A DNA stretch of 64,000 nucleotides from Streptomyces albofaciens JCM 4342 (GCF_008634025.1 NZ_PDCM01000002.1:3001001-3065000); one strand, 5' to 3'. Numbered from the stretch's first letter, positions 19,579-30,434 are shown. Translations and numbers: made by a program. Notes: generated by a model from the sequence alone, not told the origin.

Positions 19579-20601
19579 TCATACCTCCCAGAGGGTCACG
19601 GCCCACGCCGCGACCGGGCTGTTGTTCAGGACGAGGACGAGGTCGCCGGGTGCCAGTTCGCCGCGGGCCAGCAGCCGGTCCAGGTTGAGGACCACATCCA
19701 TGGCGCCGAGGTGGCCGTACGCCTGGAGGTGGTCGGTGCACACGGGGTGGATGGGCAGGCCGAGGAGGGTCTCGTAGAACTGGAAGGCCGGCGCGGTGAC
19801 GTTCTGCATGAGGGTGGCGGCGATCCGCTCCCGTTCCACGCCCGCGTCCGCGAGGACCTGACCGACCAGGCGCTTGAGGTGCTGCTGGCTGTGCAGGGCC
19901 AGTTCGAAGCGGTAGCGGTCGGCGGAGTTGACCTCCTCGCGCCACTCGTACCAGGGGGCGTTCTTGTAGTCGACCTGGAGGAGGTCGTGGAAGCGGCCGT
20001 CGGTGTGCTGGCGGTGGGCGCGCAGTACGGGGCGGCCGCCGCGCACCAGGGTCATGGCGAAGGCGCCGTCGCCGACGACGGTGACCGGGTGGCGCACCCG
20101 GTCCAGCGCGACCGGGCGGCTGGCGTGCGCGATCATGACGGACCGCCGGGCCGGGTCGGCGACGAGGAGGTCCCGGGCCAGCGACCAGGCCGCGCTGGAG
20201 CCCGTACAGCCCAGGCCGTCCAGCACGAAGGAGAACGCCGGGGTGAGCCCGGCCTCGGACGCGATACGGCCGGATTCGGAGCCGAGCAGCACCTCGGGGG
20301 CGCGGGCGCCGACCACCACCAGCACGTCGGGGTCGGGGGCGGCCGTGTCCCGCTCGCGGAGGGCGCGGACGGCGCGGGCGGCGAGGCTCGCCGCCCCGGG
20401 TTCGCCGGTGAACCGGCCGACCGTACGGATGCCGCAGCCGAGCGCGAAGTCCGCTTCGTCGCGCGGCAGTTGACCGATCTCGTCCAGCTTCTCGACGGGT
20501 ATCAGCTCGTCGGGCAGGAGGCAGTGGACGGCCCCCACCCCGACGGTCGTGTCCGGCCCTCCGCCCGCGTCCGTGCGGCCGCCCGTGTCCGTCGTCGTCA
20601 T
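19579..20601 (-). CDS. 3-oxoacyl-ACP synthase III-like (KASIII/FabH-fold) enzyme with altered active site
   Basis: 340 aa; ATG start overlapping the stop of the acyl-CoA dehydrogenase gene. The thiolase fold is recognisable: a nucleophile Cys in LDGLGCTGSSAAW (~115-127), and a C-terminal half with ATLMQNVTAPAF and QAYGHLGAMDVV. In FabH the second and third catalytic residues are His in HQAN and Asn in NTSAAS. By alignment these positions here read Q-N and H-L-G, so the decarboxylating His/Asn pair is not conserved. Family members with such changes (CerJ/ChlB3-like) transfer acyl groups without decarboxylation. Inferred role: moving an acyl or glyceryl-derived unit between carriers, or capping the product. 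The exact reaction is unknown. Confidence 0.83.
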   Translation of the reverse strand: MTTTDTGGRTDAGGGPDTTVGVGAVHCLLPDELIPVEKLDEIGQLPRDEADFALGCGIRTVGRFTGEPGAASLAARAVRALRERDTAAPDPDVLVVVGARAPEVLLGSESGRIASEAGLTPAFSFVLDGLGCTGSSAAWSLARDLLVADPARRSVMIAHASRPVALDRVRHPVTVVGDGAFAMTLVRGGRPVLRAHRQHTDGRFHDLLQVDYKNAPWYEWREEVNSADRYRFELALHSQQHLKRLVGQVLADAGVERERIAATLMQNVTAPAFQFYETLLGLPIHPVCTDHLQAYGHLGAMDVVLNLDRLLARGELAPGDLVLVLNNSPVAAWAVTLWEV

Positions 20602-21713
20602 CCCCGGCCCGTCCGTACGTGGTCCGCGAGGAGCAGCTGGCTGATCTCCGTGCTGCCCTCGATGATTTCCATGAGTTTGGCGTCGCGGTAGGCCCGCGCC
20701 ACCGGGTGGCCGTCGCGCGCCCCGCGCGAGGCCAGCACCTGGACGGCCGTGGCGGCGCCCTGGACGGCTTCCCGGGAGGCGACGTACTTGGCGACCACGG
20801 CCTGGGTGCCCAGCTCCGGCCGGTTCTCGTCCCAGCAGGTGCTGGCGTGCTCGCAGCAGCGCAGCGCGACCTGCTCGGCGACGGCCAGTTCGGCCAGGTG
20901 CCGGGCGACCAGCTGGTGGTCGGCGAGCGGCTTGCCGAACTGCTCGCGGGTGCGCGCGTGTGCCGCCGCGCTGTCCAGGCAGGCCCGCAGGATGCCCGCG
21001 CAGCCCCAGGCGACGGAGAGCCGCCCGTAGGTCAGCGCGGCGGTGGCGAGCAGGGCGACCGGCAGGCCGGCGCCGGAGAGCAGGTGGCCGGCGGGCACCC
21101 GTACGCCGTCGAGGTGCACGTCGGCGTGGCCCGCGGCCCGGCAGCCCATCGGGTCCGGCACCCGTTCGATGCGGACGCCCGGCGCGTCGGCCGGTACGAC
21201 CACCGCGGCCGCGCCGGAGCCGTACGTCCCGAAGACCACGAGCAGGCTCGCGTAGGCGGCGCCGGTCACCCAGACCTTCGCGCCGGTGACGTGCACGGTG
21301 TCGCCCTCGCGGCGGATCTCCGTGCGCATCGCCGACAGGTCGCTGCCCGCGCCGCTCTCGGAGAACGCCACACCGGCCGTCTCGCCGCCGGTGAGCCGGG
21401 GCAGGAACGTGCCGCGCTGGGCCGCGGTGCCGAAGCGCTGCACGGTCCAGGCGGCCATGCCCTGCGAGGTCATCAGCGAGCGCAGCGAGCCGCACAGCGA
21501 CCCGGCGTGCGCGGTCAGCTCGCCGTTGGCCCGGCTGTCCAGGCCCAGGCCGCCGTGTTCCGCGGCGACCTGCGCGCACAGCAGTCCGCGCCGGGACGCC
21601 TCCCGTACGGTCTCCGCGGGGATGCGGCCGGCCAGGTCCCATTCCCCGGCGCGGTCGCCGACGAGTTCGCCGAGCGCGGCGCGGGCGTCGTCCGCGGTCG
21701 CCTGTGCCGTCAC
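20598..21713 (-). CDS. Acyl-CoA (acyl-ACP) dehydrogenase, hydroxymalonyl-ACP pathway
   Basis: 371 aa; GTG start overlapping the ACP stop. The flavin-dependent acyl-CoA dehydrogenase pattern is clear: AFSESGAGSDLSAM (FAD/substrate loop), the TREQFGKPLADHQLV stretch, and the C-terminal signature KLMEIIEGSTEIS, where the E in IIEG is at the usual catalytic-base region. Homologues beside FkbH (FkbI, ZmaE) oxidise 2-hydroxy-3-oxopropionyl-ACP (the semialdehyde) to hydroxymalonyl-ACP. The placement between the ACP and KASIII genes in one coupled operon supports that role here. Confidence 0.92.
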   Translation of the reverse strand: MTAQATADDARAALGELVGDRAGEWDLAGRIPAETVREASRRGLLCAQVAAEHGGLGLDSRANGELTAHAGSLCGSLRSLMTSQGMAAWTVQRFGTAAQRGTFLPRLTGGETAGVAFSESGAGSDLSAMRTEIRREGDTVHVTGAKVWVTGAAYASLLVVFGTYGSGAAAVVVPADAPGVRIERVPDPMGCRAAGHADVHLDGVRVPAGHLLSGAGLPVALLATAALTYGRLSVAWGCAGILRACLDSAAAHARTREQFGKPLADHQLVARHLAELAVAEQVALRCCEHASTCWDENRPELGTQAVVAKYVASREAVQGAATAVQVLASRGARDGHPVARAYRDAKLMEIIEGSTEISQLLLADHVRTGRG

Positions 21714-21999
21714 GCGCCCGCCGCTCCTTCGCCGCGCAGCCGCTGGACCAGCGCGGTGATGGCGGGCACGGTGCGGAAGTTGTCCAGGGTCAGGTCGTCG
21801 CCCTCGACGGTGATCCGGAACTCCTGCTCGACGTACTGGAGCAGTTCCAGGGAGAACAGCGAGGAGAACGCCCCGGAGGCGAACAGGTCCTGGTCCACGG
21901 CCCAGTCGCCGCCGGTGCGCTCGCCCAGGAACGCCACCAGGCGCTGCTGCACCGCCGCGGCGCCGGGTCCGGTCGCCGCGTCCTGGTTGTCGACGGTGG

Positions 22000-22003
<4 letters not shown>
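21710..22003 (-). CDS. Acyl carrier protein, glyceryl/hydroxymalonyl-ACP type
   Basis: 97 aa; ATG start overlapping the stop of the hydroxyacyl dehydrogenase gene (ATGA). The pantetheine site is in FASGAFSSLFSLELLQYVEQEF. The S-S-L-F-x-L-x-L form instead of D-S-L is what methoxymalonyl/hydroxymalonyl ACPs of the FkbJ/ZmaD type show. It would carry the glyceryl unit made by the FkbH-like enzyme through two oxidations and then serve as extender donor to the AT-less KS. Confidence 0.93.
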
Positions 22004-22904
<901 letters not shown>

Positions 22905-22908
<4 letters not shown>

Positions 22909-25900
22909 TGCGCCGCACCTTCCGTCACATCGGTCAACAGGGCCGCGAAGGCCGGGCGTCCGGCGAGGTGGCGCAGGGCCCGCAGGGCGCGTGCGCCGTC
23001 CAGGCGGGGGTCCAGGCCGTGCTCGTCCAGCCAGGGCCGCCACAGCCGGCTCTCCACGTCCACGCGTGGCGTGTCCAGGTCGTGGGTCTCGTACAGCGCC
23101 ATGGTCGACAGCACCGGGTCGCCGGTCTCCAGCGCCCGCCGCCCGGCCAGCCGCGCCCACTCGGCGACCGGCACGCCGCGGGTCGGCATGCCCAGCGCGG
23201 CCAGTTCGGCGAACAGCGCGGCGAAGGTGGTGGTGCCCTCGCCGACCAGGTGGTACGCGCGGCCGACGGAGCCGGGCTCGCGGCCGAGCCGCACGACGGC
23301 GCGGGCCACCAGGTCGATGGGCGCCACCGGCAGCGGCATGTCGTCCGCCGGGTGGGCGCCGATGGCCAGGCAGGCGGCGATCAGCCGCCAGAGCAGGTCC
23401 AGGTCGTTGCAGGCGCCGGTGGCGGTGTCGCCGCCGATCAGGCCGGGGCGGAAGACGCGCACGCGCATGCCGTCCCGCTCGGCCTTGTCCAGCAGGCGTT
23501 CGCTGACCCACTTGGAGATGCCGTACCCGCCGGCGTCCGGATCAAGGGGCTGTTCGCGGCGCTCCAGCAGCCGGCCTTCGGAGCCGAGGGCCTGGCCGCA
23601 GGCGGCGAGGGTGGAGATGTAGCTGATGTCCGCGATGCCGTGGCGGCGCATCCAGCCGAGGAGGTGGTACGTGGCGAGGGTGTTGGCCGGGCGCAGGACC
23701 TCGTACGGCTCGGTGAAGACGACATGGGCGCCGCAGTGCACGACGTGGCCGATGCGGCGGGCCAGTTCGCCGTCCCCGTAGGACTCGCACACCTCGGCGA
23801 TGTCCCGCAGGTCGCCGGGCACGACGCGGACGCGGCCCGGGTCGGGCTCGGGCAGCCGGAAGCGCGCGGCGGCCTCGCGCAGGCGCCGCCGGCCGTGCTC
23901 CTCGTCGTCGGCGCGCACCAGGCAGTAGACGCGGCTGTCGCGGTGGCCGGGGTCCTGGAGGAGTTCGTGCAGCAGGAAGGCGCCGACGAAGCCGGTGGCG
24001 CCGGTGAGCAGTACATCCGGGCCGGGCGGTGTCTCGCGGGGCGCGAGCGGGGGGAGTTCGAGGGCCAGGTCGGCGTCGACGAGGGCGGCGTCCTGCGCGG
24101 CGCCCGCCGCTTCGGCGGGCTCGCTCTCCGTACGGCCCGACGCGCCGCGGATCGCTTCGGCGACGCGGGCGACGGTGGCCTGGCTGCCGCCGGTGCGGTG
24201 CAGGTTGAGCAGTGTGCCGTACCGCTCCTGCACCTCCAGGGTCATCCGCAGGCCGAGCAGGGAGGTGCCGCCGAGGGCGCCGAAGGTGTCGTGCGGGCCG
24301 ATGCCTCGGGTGCCGAACAGCTCTTCCCAGAGGGCGATCAGTTCGCCTTCGAGTCCGGCGGGCCGGCCGGCGGGCGCGCTCGGCCGGGCGGGCTCCTGGG
24401 GAGCGGCGCCCGGCAGGTCGAAGACCGAGTCGTCCAGCGCCGAGCAGCGGCGCCGGGTGAACGGGTACGTGGGCAGCGTGACGCGGCGGCCGGTGCCGTC
24501 GTCGAGCGCGCGGGCGTCCACCGGGACGCCGTGCAGCCAGGCGTCCGCGAGGGCCGCGGCGATCCGTTCGCCGAGGCCGGCGCCGCCCTCCGCGGAGATC
24601 ACGGACCGGCCGGGGCCGCTCTCCCCTTCGCCGACGATGATCAGGTGGGCGTCGGCGGGCAGCGCCTCGGGCACGGCATCGTGCTGTTCGGTACGGCGGC
24701 CGAGCGCCGCCAGCAGGGCCGTGCGTATCTCCTCGGCGCGCTCCCCGGCCGCGGTGACGGCCAGCACCGGGCGGCGGGTGCCCGCGCGGACCGTGCGGGC
24801 GGCGGGCGGGCGGGGCAGGCGCAGCGCGGCGGCCAGCCGGTCGGGGGCCGCGGTGACCACCCGGCGTTCGGTGAAGTCCTGCCGCCCGACGCGCAGGGTG
24901 TGGGCGATGTCCCCGACCGGGGCACGGTCCTGGTCGATCTCGTCGGCCAGGCGGCGGGAGAGCGCGTCCAGTTCCGTACGCGTACGGGCGGAGAGCTGGA
25001 GCCGTACGACGGGCCGGGCGGGCGCGGAGGGGCGGACCGGCTCCGGGGGCGGGGCGAGGACGACGGACGCGTTGGCGCCGCCCAGGCCCATCGAGTTGAC
25101 CAGCACCTGGCGTCCGGGGTCGGTGCAGCGCTCCAGGTCGGTGGGGACGTAGAAGGGGCTGTCGGCGAGGACGCCGGGGTCGCGGGCGTGCTCGAACATC
25201 GGGTGCGGGACCAGGTGGCCGGTGCGGGCGACGTGCACCGCCTTGATCAGCCCGGCGATGCCGGCGGCCGATCCGGCGTGCCCGATGTTCGCCTTGACCG
25301 TGCCGAGCGCGATGTGACCGCGGCCGGCCGGACGGCCGCCCGCCGCGCGCAGGCCGTCGATGAAGCCGCGCAGCTCCACCTGGTCGCCGAGCGGTGTGCC
25401 GGAGCCGTGCGCCTCGGCGTAGCGCAGGTCGGCGGGGTCGGTGCCGGCCACCGTGAGCGCGGCGGCGACCACCGAGGCCAGGCCGTCGGGGCTGGGCGCG
25501 GTGAAGCCGGGCCGGTGGGCGCCGTCGTTGCCGACCGCGCTGCCGCGGATCACCGCGAGGACCGGGTCGCCGTCGGCGAGCGCGTCGGCCAGGCGGCGCA
25601 GCACGACGACGCCGATGCCGGAGCCCGCGCCGGTCCCGGTGGAGCGGATGTCGAAGGCGCGGCAGTAGCCGTCCTCGGACAGGACGCCGCCGGGCTGGTA
25701 GCGGTAGCCGACGGAGGGGTACGACAGGCCGCTGCCGCCCGCCAGCGCGATGTCGCACTCTTCGGAGAGCAGGCTGAGGACCGCGTAGTGCACGGCGGTC
25801 AGCGAGGAGGAGCAGGCGGTCTGGACGGCCATCGAAGGGCCGCGCAGGCCGAGCTTGTACGAGACGCGGGGCGCCATGAAGTCGATGCCGCCGCCGAGTT

Positions 25901-26351
25901 GGAGCGTCAGGTCGTCGAAGGCGGCGGGCCCCTCCGTACGGGCGCGGGCGTACTGGAGGAGTGTGTTGTACGTGCTGTTGCTGGCGCCCGCGAAAACACC
26001 GACCTGCGGGCCGTTGTCACCGTTCGGCAGGTGACCGGCCCGCTCCAGGCCCTCCCGGCACGCCTCCAGGAACAGGCGCTGCTGCGGGTCGATCAGCTCG
26101 GCCTCGACGGGCGGGTAGCCGAAGAACTCCGCGGCGAACAGCTCCGGGTCCTCGACCCATCCGGCCCGGGTCACGAAGCCGGGCGCGGCGGCGGCCTCGG
26201 CGGACACACCACAGCGGCGCAGGTCCTCGGCGGGGATGTCCCGGAGCGAGACCACGCCCTTGTCGAGGTTGCTCCAGAACTCCTCGGGAGTCGCGGCCTC
26301 CGGGAACCGGCAGCCGACGCCCACCACCGCTACGGCGGTCTCGCTGTTCAT
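22905..26351 (-). CDS. Type I PKS module without AT: KS-ACP-thioester reductase
   Basis: 1148 aa; ATG overlaps the stop of the free carrier gene (ATGA). KS at residues ~1-430 with all catalytic residues: QTACSSSLTAVH (Cys), EAHGSGTPLGD (His) and NIGHAGSAAG (His). Next is a ~270-residue stretch with the usual post-KS linker but no AT: no GHSxG and no acyl-enzyme Ser motif. ACP ~690-760 (DTFGALGGTSLLGLRM). The C-terminal reductase from ~800 has GATGFVGAFLL (NADPH) and the catalytic YISTLAA / YGISK pair. The missing AT fits an extender delivered as hydroxymalonyl-ACP. The reductase end predicts release of an aldehyde, or an alcohol after four-electron reduction. It is the only chain-release domain seen in the cluster. 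Confidence 0.95.
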
Positions 26352-26752
26352 CGCGCGGCGGGCCCTTCCGCCCGCTCCGGGCCGCTGTCCGCGCGCCCGC
26401 GCCGGGCGCTGCCGAGCAGCCGTCCGCGGCCGGCCGCGGCGGCCACCGGGGCCGGGGCCTCGGGCTCGTACGACGGGTCCAGCAGCCGGGCCTGCGCGCG
26501 CACCGTGTCGTGCCGGAACAGTTCGGCGACCTCCAGCTCGCGGCCGGTCAGGTCGGACAGTTCGTCGCTGAGCATGACCAGCAGCATCGAGTTGCCGCCC
26601 GCCTCGAAGAACCCGGTCTCCAGGGGCGCTTCGTCGATGCCCAGCACGTCCTGCCACGCCTGGCGTACGAGCTGGAGCGGGTCCGCCGGGACGGACGCGC
26701 TGTCTTCGGGGTTCACCACGGGGGCCTCCGGGAGGGTGTCGGGATCAAGCAC
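26348..26752 (-). CDS. Free-standing carrier protein (PCP/ACP)
   Basis: 134 aa; GTG start overlapping the last 8 bp of the TIM-barrel gene. Residues ~22-92 form a carrier domain: LVRQAWQDVLGIDEAPLETG, then FFEAGGNSMLLVMLSDEL with the pantetheine Ser in GGNSM. The GGNSM form is more PCP-like than the other free carrier. A ~40-residue Pro/Ala/Arg tail leads into the PKS gene, which overlaps by 4 bp. Inferred: it accepts an amino acid from the free adenylation enzyme and the peptide from the terminal C domain of the NRPS, then feeds the KS. Confidence 0.92.
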   Translation of the reverse strand: MLDPDTLPEAPVVNPEDSASVPADPLQLVRQAWQDVLGIDEAPLETGFFEAGGNSMLLVMLSDELSDLTGRELEVAELFRHDTVRAQARLLDPSYEPEAPAPVAAAAGRGRLLGSARRGRADSGPERAEGPAAR

Positions 26753-27578
26753 GCCGCGCCGCCGCCGTCTCGAAGAAGGCGCGGGACCGGGCCATCGCCC
26801 GGCCGACCTTGTCGTAGGCGTTCTCCGGGTCGGCGAACGGGCCGACCTCGACGCCGATCCACCCGGCGCCGACGGCGAGGAGCTGTTCGGTGAAGGCGGC
26901 CATGTCCGCGACGCCCTCGCCCGGCACCAGGTGCTCGTGGAAGGTGCCGTTGGAGTCGGAGTAGTCCACGCTGTTCACCCGGCCGGCCAGCCGGCCCACC
27001 TCGGACGCGGCCACCCCCGCGACGACCAGGTGGGAGACGTCGACGTTGGCCTGGAGCGCCGGGGAGTCCACGTCGTCCAGCAGCCGGACGAGGTCGTCGA
27101 CGTCGGTGATGAGCGAGGTGTCCATGGGCTCGGGCTTGACGCTCAGCCCGATGCCGCGCGCCTCGGCGTACTCGGCGAGGCGGCGCACCGAGGCGACCAG
27201 CAGTCGCCACTGCGCCTCCTCGGGCCACATGGCACGCCAGAACCAGTCCCCCAGCAGCAGCTTCATGACCTCGCCACCCAGGTCGCGGGTGAGGTCCACA
27301 TGCATTTCGGCGCGCTTGAGGTGGAATTCCCGTACGACATCGCGGAAATCACTGAGGCCGAAAGCGTGACAGGCCGTCAAACTGATCGGCAGGCCGACCG
27401 CTTCCGCGTCACTGCGGAATTGCAGCAGCCTTTCCTGGTCCAGTTCCATCGCCTCTTCGACGATGCAGATCCATTCGGCGCCCAGATCGGCGGCGGCCCG
27501 CCAGGCGTCCTTGCCCTTGTACGGGGAACCGTAGAACGCCTGGTCCACCAGCAGCCCGAGGCTTGTCTGACCGGTCAT
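26745..27578 (-). CDS. Sugar phosphate isomerase/epimerase-like TIM-barrel protein
   Basis: 277 aa, first gene of the ten-gene operon; ATG start with AGGAG 11 nt upstream. The xylose-isomerase-like TIM barrel (AP endonuclease 2 superfamily) keeps its metal ligands: Glu in VKPEPMD, Asp and His in NVDVSH, His in FHEH, and the last Glu in IGVEVGPF. Members act on keto-sugars and small keto acids (including hydroxypyruvate isomerase). Being first in an operon that makes hydroxymalonyl-ACP, it might act on a C3 keto/aldehyde species or on a sugar-like part of the product. The substrate is unknown. Confidence 0.88.
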   Translation of the reverse strand: MTGQTSLGLLVDQAFYGSPYKGKDAWRAAADLGAEWICIVEEAMELDQERLLQFRSDAEAVGLPISLTACHAFGLSDFRDVVREFHLKRAEMHVDLTRDLGGEVMKLLLGDWFWRAMWPEEAQWRLLVASVRRLAEYAEARGIGLSVKPEPMDTSLITDVDDLVRLLDDVDSPALQANVDVSHLVVAGVAASEVGRLAGRVNSVDYSDSNGTFHEHLVPGEGVADMAAFTEQLLAVGAGWIGVEVGPFADPENAYDKVGRAMARSRAFFETAAARRA

Positions 27579-28352
27579 GGTTGGTTCCGCTCCTAGTCGG
27601 TGCGCATTCAGGACGTGGACGGCACAGGGATTCGGCCGCGCCGGCGCGGAAAGAGGCCGGCCGGGAATTCCGTTGTGATCGATGGCGGTCGGTGCGGAGC
27701 GGGCGCGGGGTCGCGGAGCGGCGAAATGCCCGCCGGTACGCAGGGGACCCGGTGCCGCTCACGGCAGGCACGGTCCGCTCGTGGAGATGGACGGCGGTCG
27801 GCGTTCCGGCTCCGGACGCCGGACCGGGGCCCGCTACGCGGCGGCGTCCGCCGGGCGGCGTGGTGGTGCGGTGCGGCGGCCGGCGGCCCGCCGGGCCACG
27901 CTGCCGGAGCGCGCGGCGATGCCCGTCACCGCGTCCGCTCTCTCGTCGATTGCCATCATTCGCGCCCCCGTCGGCCAACGATCCTGACGACCTGTTGCGG
28001 CCCTGTCGAACACGGGGATGCTAGCACGCGTCTCTGTGCGCACTCTATGCCGAAATGTCACCTCATGAAGCGGCGACCGATGACGAATCCGCAGCTCAAG
28101 AGGGGTGGTTGGACGAAGCCACCGAAAGCGGGAGAGGGCGTTGCGAAGGCCCCGGACGGCACCGGCCGACGGCGTGGACACCGGCTCCGGCGTACGCCCG
28201 CGGCCGGGACACACGGCTCCACGACGCTCCCGCGCCGGGCCGTGGGCGGCCGGACGCCGCGCACCTCCCGTCCGGCCGCGCCGAGTTGTTACTGTGCCGT
28301 CGCGGAGCGGCCGCACGGGCGACTCCAAGAAGCCTGAGAAGCAGGAGAATCC
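27579..28352 (+). promoter_or_regulatory. Divergent intergenic region between the biosynthetic operon and the P450
   Basis: 774 bp with no clear gene, separating the minus-strand operon (27578) from the plus-strand P450 (28353). It must hold both promoters. Small palindromes include TGCTAGCA near 28018-28025. A short minus-strand frame (27834-27959, 41 codons, ATG with a G-rich sequence upstream) is open but of uncertain reality. I see no recognisable regulator binding site. Confidence 0.5.
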
Positions 28353-29585
28353 ATGCCCAGCCGCATCATGCTGAATCCCGGTGACACCGCGACACTGGAC
28401 CTGACCGATCCGCGCACCCACGCCGAGTACGACCTGTTCGAGGTGTGGCGGCACCTGCGGAAAACGCAACCGTTCCACTGGCACCCGTCCATCGGCGGCG
28501 CGCCGGGCTTCTGGGTCGTTTCCCGGCACGCGGACGTTTCCGAGATCTACCGGGACGACAAACGGTTCACGTCGGAGAAGGGAAATGTGCTCACCACGCT
28601 GCTGATGGGCGGCGATTCGGCGGCGGGCATGATGGCCGCGGTGACGGACGGGCCACGGCATTCCGACATCCGCAAGATCCTGCTCAAGGCGTTCTCGCCG
28701 CGCGCTCTCGAAGGCGTGGTGGAGAACATCCGGCAGTCCACCCGCGCGCTGGTCGCCGAGGCGGTCGCCCGCGGGGAATGCGACTTCGCCCGGGACGTGG
28801 CCGCGGACATCCCGCTCACCGCGATCTGCGACCTGATGGGCGTGCCCGGGGCGGACCGCGCGAAGGTGCTGGAGCTGACCGCGACGGCCCTCGGCAACGA
28901 CGGCGCCGCCCAGTCGCCCGCCGCCGCCTGGCAGGCGCGCAACGACATCCTCGCCTACTTCGGCACGCTGGCCGAGGAGCGCCGCGCGAACCCGGGCTCC
29001 GACGCGATCAGCGTGCTGGCCACCGGCACCATCGAGGGCGAGCCGCTGACCATGGACGAGATCGTGGTCAACTGCTACAGCCTGATCATCGGCGGTGACG
29101 AGACCAGCCGGATGTCGATGACCGGCGGCGTGCTCGCGCTCGTCGAACACCCCGACCAGTGGCGGGCGTTGCAGAGCGGCGAGGCGGACATCCCCACCGC
29201 CGTCGACGAGATCCTGCGGTGGACGACGCCCGCGCTGCACTTCGGCCGGACGGCGCTGGAGGACGTACCGGTCGGCACCCAGGGCCAGGTGATCAGGGCC
29301 GGGGACATCGTCACGCTGTGGAACGACTCCGCGAACATGGACGAGGAGGTCTTCGAGGCCCCGGAGCGCTTCCGGCTCGACCGCACCCCCAACAAGCACC
29401 TGTCCTTCGGCTACGGCCCGCACTTCTGCCTCGGCGCCTACCTCGGCCGGGCGGAGATCGCCGCCATGCTGACCGCGCTGCGCGAACTGGTGGCGTCGGT
29501 GGAGCTGTGCGGGGACACCCGGCGCAACTACTCCAACCTGCTGAGCGGTGTGACCAGTCTGCCGGTCACACTGCGGGCGCGGTAG
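28353..29585 (+). CDS. Cytochrome P450, probable tailoring enzyme of the NRPS/PKS cluster
   Basis: 410 aa; ATG start with AGGAG 6 nt upstream. Heme-binding loop FGYGPHFCLGAYLGR (Cys ligand), ExxR in DEILRW, I-helix IIGGDETSRM with the acid-alcohol pair as E-T. Soluble bacterial class I type; no membrane segment. It lies divergent from the operon that begins at 27578 and is the oxygenase nearest to it, so hydroxylation or oxidation of the peptide/polyketide product is a reasonable inference. No ferredoxin or reductase gene is nearby, so it must use partners encoded elsewhere. Confidence 0.93.
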   Translation: MPSRIMLNPGDTATLDLTDPRTHAEYDLFEVWRHLRKTQPFHWHPSIGGAPGFWVVSRHADVSEIYRDDKRFTSEKGNVLTTLLMGGDSAAGMMAAVTDGPRHSDIRKILLKAFSPRALEGVVENIRQSTRALVAEAVARGECDFARDVAADIPLTAICDLMGVPGADRAKVLELTATALGNDGAAQSPAAAWQARNDILAYFGTLAEERRANPGSDAISVLATGTIEGEPLTMDEIVVNCYSLIIGGDETSRMSMTGGVLALVEHPDQWRALQSGEADIPTAVDEILRWTTPALHFGRTALEDVPVGTQGQVIRAGDIVTLWNDSANMDEEVFEAPERFRLDRTPNKHLSFGYGPHFCLGAYLGRAEIAAMLTALRELVASVELCGDTRRNYSNLLSGVTSLPVTLRAR

Positions 29586-29684
29586 CGGGGCCGCGGGCCC
29601 GGGCCACGGCCGGCGCGGAGAGTACGCGGGCCGGTCGCGGCGCGGCGGCCCCGGTCCGGGGTGCCGTCGGAGGCGCGCCGCGGG

Positions 29685-30314
29685 TCACTTCACCAGGTCC
29701 GCGTAGAAGACGATGTTGTCCGAGCGGTGGCCGTTCACGATCGGGCCGCCGCAGGTGAGCAGGCGCAGTTCGGGGCGGCCGGTGTTCCCGTACACCCGGT
29801 CCGTGGGGAAGTGCTTCTTGTCGACCTGCTGGATCTCGCGCACGGCGAAGGTGGCGGTGGTGCCGTCGGCGCGGCCGACCTCGATGACGTCACCGATCTT
29901 CATCTTCCCGACGTTCTTCATCAGGGCCGGGCCCCTCGCCGTGTCGTAGTGCGCGACGAGGACGGCCGGGCCCTTCTCGCCGGGGGTGACCCCCTTGGTG
30001 AACCAGCCCGCCTTGTCCGCCTTGTCCACCGGGGGCACGTCCAGTTCGCCGTCGCCGGTGAGGCCGAGCGGGAGGACCGGGCGGCTGTCCACCCCGGCCG
30101 ACGGGATCCGTACACGGGTGGGCTCGGACCGCTGCATCGGCGCGGCGGCCTGTCCGGCCGGCCGGGTGGCGGCGTTGTCCATCCGTACGTCCGGGCCGGG
30201 GCCGCCGCCACAGGCGGTCAGGACGCCGCAGGCGGCGAGCGCGAGGGCGCTCAGTGCGGCGATCGGTGCGATCCGTCCGTTGCGGCCGGGGCGAGACGTG
30301 GTGGACGTGGTCAC
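29685..30314 (-). CDS. Class F sortase
   Basis: 209 aa. The N-terminus is a signal sequence (Ala/Leu-rich core around residues 15-33) ending at LTACGG, which also resembles a lipobox. The sortase barrel has the catalytic His in LVAHYDTARG, Cys in LLTCGGP and Arg in GHRSDNIVFYAD. The short barrel with LTCGG is typical of actinobacterial class F sortases. It precedes no pilin; the next gene upstream (30435-31184) is a secreted protein with a C-terminal hydrophobic anchor and is the natural candidate partner. Convergent with the P450 at 28353-29585. Confidence 0.9.
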   Translation of the reverse strand: MTTSTTSRPGRNGRIAPIAALSALALAACGVLTACGGGPGPDVRMDNAATRPAGQAAAPMQRSEPTRVRIPSAGVDSRPVLPLGLTGDGELDVPPVDKADKAGWFTKGVTPGEKGPAVLVAHYDTARGPALMKNVGKMKIGDVIEVGRADGTTATFAVREIQQVDKKHFPTDRVYGNTGRPELRLLTCGGPIVNGHRSDNIVFYADLVK

Positions 30315-30434
30315 GGTGACTCCTGGTGGGTACGGAGAGAGAAGGCCCAGGAGGGCGGTGGGCGGCCGGCAGCCGACCGGAACGGGCCGCTCCGGTGCGG
30401 GCGGAGCGGCCCGGGCCCGGACCGGTGGCGCGGC

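Noticed and set aside
22968..27596. Plus-strand open frame of about 4.6 kb opposite the KS-ACP-TR and carrier genes
   Set aside because: Low-complexity translation; the minus strand carries clear KS, ACP and reductase motifs.
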